This document shows positions 34,054 to 40,896 of a stretch of 64,000 nucleotides of DNA, piece after piece. The translations under genes were made by a program, and so were the position numbers. A model generated the notes under the pieces. That model saw only the letters and a list, made by a program, of their open reading frames with translations. It was not told where the DNA came from and ran no database searches. Position 1 is the first letter of the stretch; each line of letters begins with the position of its first letter. Source of the stretch: Blautia_A ammoniilytica (GTDB lineage Bacteria > Bacillota > Clostridia > Lachnospirales > Lachnospiraceae). The stretch is taken from contig NZ_JAOQJL010000012.1 in NCBI RefSeq assembly GCF_025566965.1, positions 40,121-104,120 on the forward strand. Reading direction: 5' to 3'.

Positions 34054-35100
34054 ATGGAAAAGATCATTTTAACAGGAGACAGACCTACAGGCAGACTTCA
34101 TGTAGGACATTATGTAGGTTCACTTAGAGGGAGAGTTGCCCTTCAGAATTCAGGAGATTATGATAAAGTATATATTATGATCGCAGATGCGCAGGCGTTG
34201 ACAGACAATGCAGAGCATCCGGAAAAGGTACGGCAGAATATTATCCAGGTAGCACTTGATTATCTGGCATGCGGGCTTGATCCGGAGAAATCCACCATCT
34301 TTATACAGTCTACCATTCCGGAGCTGGCAGAGCTTACCTTTTATTATATGAATCTTGTAACTGTATCCAGACTGCAGCGGAATCCTACCGTAAAAGCAGA
34401 GATCAAAATGCGTGATTTTGAGACAAGCATTCCGGCAGGTTTTCTGGCATATCCGGTAAGTCAGACTGCAGATATTACGGCATTTCATGCTACTGCAGTT
34501 CCGGTAGGCGAGGATCAGCTTCCAATGCTGGAGCAGTGTAAGGAGATCGTGCATAAGTTTAACACTGTATACGGAGAGACCCTGACAGAGCCGGAGATCA
34601 TCCTTCCGGATAATGCAGCATGCCTCAGACTTCCGGGTATTGACGGAAAGGCTAAGATGAGTAAATCTCTTGGGAACTGTATTTATCTTTCAGATGAGCC
34701 GGAAGAGATCAAGAAGAAGATCATGTCTATGTTTACTGATCCGAATCATCTTCGGGTGCAGGATCCGGGTAAGGTTGAGGGAAATCCAGTATTTATCTAT
34801 CTGGATGCATTCTGCAGACCGGAGCATTTCCAGGAATTTTTGCCTGAATACAGCTGTATGGATGAGTTGAAAGCCCATTATCAGAGAGGCGGGCTTGGAG
34901 ATGTAAAGGTGAAGAAATTCCTGAACAATGTAGTGCAGGCTGAACTTGCACCAATCAGAGAGCGCAGAAAGGCCTGGGAGCAGAGAATACCGGAGGTTTA
35001 TGAGATCCTGAAAAAGGGCAGCGAGGAAGCGAGAAAAGCAGCTGCCAGAACTATGCAGGATGTACGTCATGCAATGCAGATTGATTATTTTGCGGAGTGA
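34054..35100 (+). CDS. trpS: Tryptophanyl-tRNA synthetase
   Basis: TrpRS charges tRNA-Trp; its product state is read by the trp T-box in this window. The 348-residue class I enzyme has the HIGH-type motif RLHVGHYVGSL near residue 14 and the KMSKS motif KAKMSKSLGN near residue 203. I chose ATG 34054, nine bases after GGAG. The stop codon TGA (35098-35100) lies exactly at the junction with the insertion element, so the native C-terminus may have ended elsewhere. There is no T-box in front of trpS itself. Confidence 0.95.
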   Translation: MEKIILTGDRPTGRLHVGHYVGSLRGRVALQNSGDYDKVYIMIADAQALTDNAEHPEKVRQNIIQVALDYLACGLDPEKSTIFIQSTIPELAELTFYYMNLVTVSRLQRNPTVKAEIKMRDFETSIPAGFLAYPVSQTADITAFHATAVPVGEDQLPMLEQCKEIVHKFNTVYGETLTEPEIILPDNAACLRLPGIDGKAKMSKSLGNCIYLSDEPEEIKKKIMSMFTDPNHLRVQDPGKVEGNPVFIYLDAFCRPEHFQEFLPEYSCMDELKAHYQRGGLGDVKVKKFLNNVVQAELAPIRERRKAWEQRIPEVYEILKKGSEEARKAAARTMQDVRHAMQIDYFAE

Positions 35101-35260
35101 CATACTCCCACCACTTAAATCTCTAATTTTGAAGTGGGGGCTTCTTGCTCAATGGCTCTACTGAGCCAAGTATCTACAAGCTATCCTCGCGTGCCCCGCG
35201 ATTCTTTTGCCCGGACACGGGCATATTTTCTTATTTTTCTATTGTCCGGATACGGACAGT
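35101..35260 (-). ncRNA. Candidate omega RNA (reRNA) of TnpB at the element's right end
   Basis: TnpB guide RNAs of this family come from the 3' end of tnpB and the element's right end. This 160-base stretch is rich in stems (GCCCGTGTCCGGGC, GGCTC/GAGCC, and the end hairpin). The bases just past the end, on the minus strand, are antisense to the last codons of trpS and would act as the guide. This is inferred from the family. Confidence 0.5.
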
Positions 35261-36364
35261 TTATGCAATCAACATCCTTCTTGCCTCTTCTCGGATGTTG
35301 ATTGCTGCATTACGATCTCTATCCATCTCATTTCCACACGCACAGCGATAGACTCTTTCGGATAATTTCAGTTCTTTCTTTATCCTTCCACATTTACAGC
35401 ATTTTTTACTGGAAGGAAAGAAACGGTCTACCTTTACCATTTTCTTTCCTTTCCACGCCAGTTTATAGTCTAACATTTCCCTGAACATTCCATATCCATT
35501 ATCCTGTACGCTTTTTCCGAAATGCAGACACTGCCCCATTGCTTTCATATCGATATCTTCCACTGCGACTGCATCATAACTGTCTGCGATCTTTCGACTA
35601 AGTTTGTGCAGATAATCTCTTCGCTGATTTCGTATCTTTTCATGACATCTGGCAACTTTCTTTTTTTGCAGTTCATAATTATGGCTTCCTCGTACGCATC
35701 TTGACAACTTTCGTTGCTCCCTCGCCAGCCTTTTTTCATTTTTTCTGAAAAAACCTGCTTCTCCCGTCTCAATCTTTTCTGAAAATACTGCCATTCCCTG
35801 CATTGCATAATCAATTCCAAGTATCTTTGCAGTACTGTAATCTGGTTCAGCTGCTTGGTTTTCACATCTGTATCCTTCATACAACAGACTTGCAAAGTAT
35901 TTTCCGGATGGTTCCATACTGATTGTCACTGATTTCAGACGAAGGTCTTCTGCTGGCTTCCTGTGTTTTTTCATGGCAATCCATTTTAATTTAGGAAGTC
36001 GGATTCGCTTACTTTCCACCAGGATATTTCCATTGACCACATTTGTTGTATAGCTGTTTCTGGAATGATGCTTTGACTTGAACCTTGGAAATCCAATCTT
36101 AGGTTCCCGAAAAAATTTATTATATGCCTTTTCCAGATGAAGCTGGACATTTGCCAGCGCCAGCGAATCGACTTCTTTCAAAAATGGATATTCCTTTTTA
36201 TACATGGCCGGTGTATTTTTTAACATTTTCTTTGTCTTTTCATACTCCTGGATTCTATCATTAAGCATCTGATTGTATAGGAAACGACAACAGCCAAATG
36301 TTTTGCCCAAAAGTATCTTCTGTTCTTCTGTCGGATAAATTCGGAAACGATATGCTATGTTCAA
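35261..36364 (-). CDS. tnpB: TnpB, RNA-guided endonuclease of the IS605 family
   Basis: TnpB is a transposon-encoded RNA-guided nuclease related to Cas12. The 367-residue protein is full length. The RuvC-like catalytic residues are the aspartate in LGIDYAM (about residue 191), the glutamate in VAVEDIDM (about 266) and the aspartate in MDRDRNAAINI (about 348). The zinc finger has CCKCG and CACG pairs at about 320-342. It starts with TTG at 36364, overlapping the tnpA stop. Nothing in the sequence suggests inactivation. Confidence 0.92.
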   Translation of the reverse strand: MNIAYRFRIYPTEEQKILLGKTFGCCRFLYNQMLNDRIQEYEKTKKMLKNTPAMYKKEYPFLKEVDSLALANVQLHLEKAYNKFFREPKIGFPRFKSKHHSRNSYTTNVVNGNILVESKRIRLPKLKWIAMKKHRKPAEDLRLKSVTISMEPSGKYFASLLYEGYRCENQAAEPDYSTAKILGIDYAMQGMAVFSEKIETGEAGFFRKNEKRLAREQRKLSRCVRGSHNYELQKKKVARCHEKIRNQRRDYLHKLSRKIADSYDAVAVEDIDMKAMGQCLHFGKSVQDNGYGMFREMLDYKLAWKGKKMVKVDRFFPSSKKCCKCGRIKKELKLSERVYRCACGNEMDRDRNAAINIREEARRMLIA

Positions 36365-36738
36365 TACTTTTTCTCTCCCTGGCTTTCAATACATTGACGG
36401 ATTACTTCTACCGGAGCACCTCCAGCTGTCAGTAGGCAGAAACTCTGACTCCATTCTTCCAGAACTTTTCCCTACCGTGGAACAATATATTCCCATATCT
36501 CTTTTGCTCTTTCTGAAATTGGATTATCAATCACTTTTCATCGATATTTCACTACCATGATCAGATGATAATACACCCGTTCAAGAATGCCTCGGCATTC
36601 TTGCTGCGAGGTGCGCGTCATGCAATTGCATGACATACTTCTCCTGCGCACCTCTGCAATCCTGCCGGAGGCTATATCGGCTGGGGGATTTACTCCCAGC
36701 TGATATACTGAATGCGCATTATGATCTGTTTTTCCCAT
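36361..36738 (-). pseudogene. tnpA: Broken TnpA (Y1 transposase) of the IS605 element
   Basis: The start MGKTDHNAHSVYQL and the segment YYHLIMVVKYR are typical of IS200-type transposases, as is the closing QSFCLLTAGGAPVEVIRQCIESQG. The frame is damaged in four ways. A 41-codon in-frame insertion (about 36574-36696) splits the N-terminus. A TGA follows MVVKYR. A TAG comes after EYIVPR. The middle of the protein is deleted between EEW and SQSFC, including the HUH metal-binding site. The element cannot move by its own transposase. Confidence 0.88.
36574..36696. repeat. Palindrome-rich 123-bp insertion inside tnpA
   Basis: It contains CAAGAATGC/GCATTCTTG, GTCATGCAATTGCATGAC inside a larger GAGGTGCGC/GCGCACCTC stem, and GCTGGG/CCCAGC flanked by TATATC/GATATA. 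It keeps the tnpA frame open. Confidence 0.7.
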
Positions 36739-36784
36739 ACAAATCAGTCCTTTTTCTAACAATTTGTATTTTCGACTGACTCTA

Positions 36785-36916
36785 TTATACCACGGATTGC
36801 GCCACAGAACAAGTGTTCTTTTTGTTTTTTCGCAGTTCACCTCCCACCTGCAGAGGAAGGAGAATTCTTGCTATATTTATGTTAAATATATCCGGATAAA
36901 CAATTCTTGGATTCAT
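36785..36916 (-). CDS. Orphan 43-codon gene start running into the IS left end
   Basis: The frame MNPRIVYPDIFNINIARI... has an ATG at 36916 with AAGGAGG seven bases upstream. A promoter-like TTGACT-17-TAATCT sits further upstream on the minus strand. Such signals suggest a real gene. The last third of the frame (after ELRK) reads into the insertion element's left end, ending at 36785. It may be a gene truncated by the insertion or by a later rearrangement; its other half is not on the far side, where trpS lies. No family recognised. Confidence 0.45.
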   Translation of the reverse strand: MNPRIVYPDIFNINIARILLPLQVGGELRKNKKNTCSVAQSVV

Positions 36917-37060
36917 AGTGTATCCTCCTTATCAAGCCACTTTTATGCGTTGTTTTTCTATTTCTGAAGATTATCCTATTTTTCATATCAAGTCAATATT
37001 TTTTATGCATTTGATTATACCGAAATAAGATAATCAGGAATAGGTTTGGGCTATAGCGCA

Positions 37061-37121
37061 AAAATCCCCTATACAGAATCGGCTCAGACATAAGTCTGTC
37101 CAAATTCTGCACAGGGGATCA
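37061..37121 (-). terminator. Terminator of the phosphosugar mutase gene
   Basis: On the minus strand GATCCCCTGTGCAGAAT pairs with ATTCTGTATAGGGGAT, enclosing a second stem CAGAC/GTCTG, followed by TTTTG. Confidence 0.8.
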
Positions 37122-37184
37122 TTATTTCATATATGGTTATGTGGATGGCGCAAAAGGCCACGTATCTATTTATACTCTGCTTAC

Positions 37185-38867
37185 TCAGGCAAGAATGGGC
37201 TCCAATGCTTTTGCAAGCTTATCCTTCTCTGCCTGCGCCTCTTCCAGATCTTTTCCAAGAGTTGTGTAATAAATCTTGATCTTTGGCTCTGTTCCTGACG
37301 GACGAACGATAACTGTCTCATTATTTTCCAGTTTATAGATCAGTACGTTCGCTGCCGGAAGCCCTGTCTCCTCTGGCTTCTCATAGTCTGCAACGCTGAC
37401 TACCTTATAGCCTGCGATCTCTGCCGGCGGATCCTGACGAAGCTTCTGCATGATTCCTGCCATAGTATCCATACCGCTAAGTCCTGGGAACTCAAAGCTG
37501 TCAACCTTATTCAGGTAACGGCCATACTCTGCATAAATTTCCTCAAGTCTCTGCTTCAGGGAACTTCCGATACTTCTGTAATATGCAGCCATCTCACAGA
37601 TCAGCATGGAACCGATCACAGCATCCTTATCTCTTACATAAGGTCCTGCCAGATATCCATAACTCTCCTCGAATCCAAAGATAAAGCGGTCTACTTCTCC
37701 TGCCTCTTCCAGCTGTGCGATCTGATCGCCGATCCACTTGAAGCCTGTCAGTACGTTACGCATCTCTACACCATAATGGGCAGCTACTGCATCTGCAAGA
37801 GGTGTGGAAACAATAGACTTCACAGCTACCGGATTCTTCGGCATAGTGCCTTTCTCAATACGTCCTGCACAAATATAATCAAGAAGAAGAACTCCTACTT
37901 CATTTCCGCTTACCAGCTCATAAGAACCATCCGGGCACTTCATGGCGATACCCACACGGTCAGCATCCGGATCTGTGGCAAGCATCAGATCAGCGCCTGT
38001 CTTCTCTGCCAGATTCAGACCCTGCTCAAGGGCTGCAAAAATCTCAGGATTAGGATAACTGCAGGTTGTAAAATAACCATTCGGGTATTCCTGATCCGGT
38101 ACGATAGTAATATCTGTAATGCCGATATCTTTCAAAACCTGTGTAACAGGTACCAGTCCGGAGCCATTCAGCGGGCTGTACACCAGCTTCAGGCCTGCAG
38201 TGCTGCAAAGACCTGGTCTTACCTGACGGGACTCAATTGCTTCATAAAGAGCTTTCTTACAGTCATCTCCTACAAAACGGATCAGACCTTCCTCTACGCC
38301 CTCTGCAAAAGACATGTATTTTGCACCGGTAAGCACATCTGTCTTCTGGATCTCTTCGTACACGATCGCTGCAGCATCATCGGTCATCTGACATCCATCA
38401 GGACCGTATGCCTTATATCCGTTATATTTCGCAGGATTGTGAGATGCAGTTACCATAACTCCTGCATTACACTCATAATATCTGGTTGCAAATGAAAGAG
38501 CCGGTACAGGCATCAGTGCATCATAAATCCGCACTTTAATACCATTGGCTGCCAGCACGCCAGCTGCTGTTTTGGCAAAAACATCGCTCTTAATACGGCT
38601 GTCATAGCTGATGGCAACTGTCTGGGAACCGCCCTGTGTCTTTACCCAGTTGGCAAGTCCCTGTGTAGCCTGACGTACCACATAAATATTCATCCGGTTG
38701 GTACCTGCGCCCAGCACGCCTCGAAGTCCGGCAGTTCCAAACTTCAGTGCTACTGCAAAACGCTCTTTGATCTCTTCGTCATTTCCATTGATCTTTGATA
38801 ATTCCGGTTTCAGATCCGCATCTTCCAGATCTGCTGCCAGCCAGCGCTCATATTCTTCTTTGTACAT
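37185..38867 (-). CDS. Phosphoglucomutase/phosphomannomutase family protein
   Basis: This interconverts hexose 1- and 6-phosphates, linking glycolysis with cell-wall and nucleotide-sugar synthesis. The 560-residue length fits the Firmicutes PgcA type. The active serine is in TASHNPAKYNGYK near residue 147, the metal loop is DPDADRVG near residue 304, and the sugar-phosphate site is RPSGTEPKIK near the C-terminus. I chose ATG 38867 (MYKEEYERW) with GGGAGTGG upstream over a longer in-frame start at 38903. Confidence 0.92.
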   Translation of the reverse strand: MYKEEYERWLAADLEDADLKPELSKINGNDEEIKERFAVALKFGTAGLRGVLGAGTNRMNIYVVRQATQGLANWVKTQGGSQTVAISYDSRIKSDVFAKTAAGVLAANGIKVRIYDALMPVPALSFATRYYECNAGVMVTASHNPAKYNGYKAYGPDGCQMTDDAAAIVYEEIQKTDVLTGAKYMSFAEGVEEGLIRFVGDDCKKALYEAIESRQVRPGLCSTAGLKLVYSPLNGSGLVPVTQVLKDIGITDITIVPDQEYPNGYFTTCSYPNPEIFAALEQGLNLAEKTGADLMLATDPDADRVGIAMKCPDGSYELVSGNEVGVLLLDYICAGRIEKGTMPKNPVAVKSIVSTPLADAVAAHYGVEMRNVLTGFKWIGDQIAQLEEAGEVDRFIFGFEESYGYLAGPYVRDKDAVIGSMLICEMAAYYRSIGSSLKQRLEEIYAEYGRYLNKVDSFEFPGLSGMDTMAGIMQKLRQDPPAEIAGYKVVSVADYEKPEETGLPAANVLIYKLENNETVIVRPSGTEPKIKIYYTTLGKDLEEAQAEKDKLAKALEPILA

Positions 38868-38985
38868 TTCACCACTCCCACTTTTCATTTTTATTAGTTT
38901 CAAATTAACTGCACTTACAAATTACTCTTAACAAACTACATTTAATTGTAATATAACATATTCTTGTTCACTCGGCAACCGCCAG

Positions 38986-39176
38986 CCGCATTTTACCTGC
39001 AATACATAGCCACATTTTGCCCATAATATTACATAGCCGCATTTCGCCAACAATCATTACATGACCACATTTCACTAACAATCATTACATGGCCACATTT
39101 CACCAACAATCGTTACATAACCGCATTTCGCCAACAATCGTTACATAACCGCATTTCGCCCATAATCATTGGTGCG
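38986..39176. repeat. 28-bp tandem repeat, seven units
   Basis: Units start at 38986, 39010, 39037, 39065, 39093, 39121 and 39149. The consensus is CCGCATTTCGCCAACAATC with ATTACATAA. The first two units are shorter and more diverged. This minisatellite fills most of the 364-bp gap between the methyltransferase and the mutase genes. There are no unique spacers, so it is not a CRISPR array. Confidence 0.92.
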
Positions 39177-39231
39177 CAATTCTTTCCCTACATTTCTGTC
39201 ATGCGGATTATCCACATCTATGTCAGCCATA

Positions 39232-39837
39232 TCAGATCACTTCAAATATCAGAATTTTTTCCCTGCTATCTTCCCCTGGGAACAAATCCCTGGTATCAAT
39301 TTCATCATAGAACATCAACTGCTCCTGCGTCATCAGAAAACTGACGTATTCTTCTGATGGATAATAGAAAAACAGCAGCATGCTTCTTGGATTCCTGTAA
39401 TATGATTCATATATCCTTGCAAGAACAGGCCGTAAAATCTCCACAGCAAAAGGATTAAAAAAATAGCATCTGTCTACTTCCACCGGTACTTCATAATTCT
39501 CGGCACTGCCCAGTACGAAAGAAATACGGCTGCCCGATACTGCTGACGCTTTGTTTTCCTCTGCTTCCTGACAGATGCGCTCATCATATTCCACGCCGAT
39601 GGACCTGCATCTGGTCTGATAGGAAAGAAAAAAGCATACCCTTCCCTTGCCGGTACCATAATCCAGCAGCATGTTATTTTTCCTGATCAATCCACTGTTC
39701 GCCAGACGCTCCAACACCGTATATGCAGTCGGTTCATAAGGATACCTGTACTGGTCGGAATGTGCATCATCCCTGCCTGTGGTTTTTATTTTTAGAAGCT
39801 TATCCCATTGTGTTTCACTTTGATTCATTGGTTTCAT
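39232..39837 (-). CDS. Class I SAM-dependent methyltransferase
   Basis: The 201-residue protein has the SAM-binding motif LLDYGTGKGRVCFFL near residue 58 and an acidic motif II (GVEYDERICQEAEEN). The region after motif III reads YFFNPFAVEILRPVL. The substrate cannot be told. The ribosome site (AAGAAAG) is weak; ATG 39837 is the longest candidate and ATG 39828 is possible. It sits between the minisatellite and the recombinase of the restriction island. Confidence 0.8.
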   Translation of the reverse strand: MKPMNQSETQWDKLLKIKTTGRDDAHSDQYRYPYEPTAYTVLERLANSGLIRKNNMLLDYGTGKGRVCFFLSYQTRCRSIGVEYDERICQEAEENKASAVSGSRISFVLGSAENYEVPVEVDRCYFFNPFAVEILRPVLARIYESYYRNPRSMLLFFYYPSEEYVSFLMTQEQLMFYDEIDTRDLFPGEDSREKILIFEVI

Positions 39838-39873
39838 TCTTTCTTGGTTTCATTTTTTCATATCAATTTCAAA

Positions 39874-40869
39874 ATCAGCGTAAGCATATTATACCTAATT
39901 TAATTTTATAACCCTGACAAAGTCCTCATTACCAAATCTACATCTTTATTCTCCAATTCCTGAATAATATGCAGATACGTTTTCTGTGTTGTGGTCATAC
40001 TGGCATGTCCAAGTCTTCGTGCAACACTGGCAATTGATACTCCTGCAAACAGCAACAATGATGCATGGGTATGCCGAAGTCCATGTATGGAAATCTCTGA
40101 AATGCCACATCTCTTGCAATGTCTTGCCAACACATCATTCACCGTAGAATTATAAATTTTGGTTTCATCAATGAAAATCGGTTTATTTTCTGGTAATCCC
40201 TTTGTCAATTCTGCAAATTTCACCACAATCTGCCAATCAATCTGAATCTTTCTTACCGATGATTTATTTTTAGTTGGCAAAAAACCTCCATCACCTTTAT
40301 AATCCCATGTTTTGCTGATTGACAATGTTTGTCTGGCAAAATCGAAATCTGAGGGTGTAATTGCCAAAGCCTCCGAAAAACGCATTCCTGTCTTTGCAAC
40401 CAGAAGTATAAACCAGTCCCAATTAGGTTCTTCTTTGATATCAAGATCAGCAATCAGTGTATGCAGTTCAAATTGATTCAGATATTTTATCTTTTTTGCC
40501 CTTGGTGTTTTTCCTTTAATAATTGCTTTTCTGGTTGGATCTCTCTCAATCATTCCTTCATCAACCGCATCAAGAATTGCACCTTTCAGCTGATGATGAA
40601 AATCCAGAGTTGTCTGTCTTTCATGCTCTTTTGCATAATCATTCAGAAGCTGCTGATATTTTGTCCGCGTCAGTTCAGACACCTTCACCTTTGGAGCCAG
40701 TTTTTCCACCCATTTCTGGGTCATCAAATATTTTGCCATAGTTGCTTCTCTGATTGCACCTCTTTTATATACCTCAACCCACTGTGCATAATATTCGCAA
40801 AAAAGCATTGAATTTCCTGTATCACTAAGCATAAGCATTCTCCTTTTCCTTTTAATTGCTTACGCTGAT
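39874..40869. repeat. 13-bp inverted repeat flanking the recombinase gene
   Basis: ATCAGCGTAAGCA at 39874-39886 (plus) recurs as its reverse complement at 40857-40869. Both lie within 35 bp of the recombinase gene ends. The core CAGCGTAAG is shared with the four hsdS repeats. Confidence 0.8.
39906..40832 (-). CDS. Tyrosine recombinase/integrase next to the hsd locus
   Basis: The 308-residue protein has the N-terminal SAM-like domain and the full catalytic set: arginine in KTGMRFSEAL (about 149), HGLRHTHASLL (about 252-262), the histidine in LGHAS, and the tyrosine in KTYLHI (about 285). Recombinases of this kind next to type I hsdS genes reshuffle target-recognition domains in other Firmicutes. 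I chose ATG 40832, eight bases after AAGGAG. The gene follows hsdR on the same strand. Confidence 0.9.
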   Translation of the reverse strand: MLSDTGNSMLFCEYYAQWVEVYKRGAIREATMAKYLMTQKWVEKLAPKVKVSELTRTKYQQLLNDYAKEHERQTTLDFHHQLKGAILDAVDEGMIERDPTRKAIIKGKTPRAKKIKYLNQFELHTLIADLDIKEEPNWDWFILLVAKTGMRFSEALAITPSDFDFARQTLSISKTWDYKGDGGFLPTKNKSSVRKIQIDWQIVVKFAELTKGLPENKPIFIDETKIYNSTVNDVLARHCKRCGISEISIHGLRHTHASLLLFAGVSIASVARRLGHASMTTTQKTYLHIIQELENKDVDLVMRTLSGL

Positions 40870-40896
40870 ACATACATGTATATAATTAAGTCCACT

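Larger units (their letters stand above)
35101..36840 (-). mobile_element. IS200/IS605-family element with intact tnpB and decayed tnpA
   Basis: The right end (35101-35150) has the typical hairpin CCCCCACTTC / AAGTGGTGGG next to TATGTCAC on the minus strand. The tnpB gene and a broken tnpA follow, overlapping as usual for the family. The likely left end is the palindrome AGAACACTTGTTCT at about 36805-36818 with the tnpA promoter TTGTTC-17-TATAAT beside it. The left boundary is an estimate. Confidence 0.75.

Noticed and set aside
38986..39176. Possible CRISPR array
   Set aside because: The 28-bp units follow each other directly without unique spacers, and there are no cas genes next to it, so it is a minisatellite.
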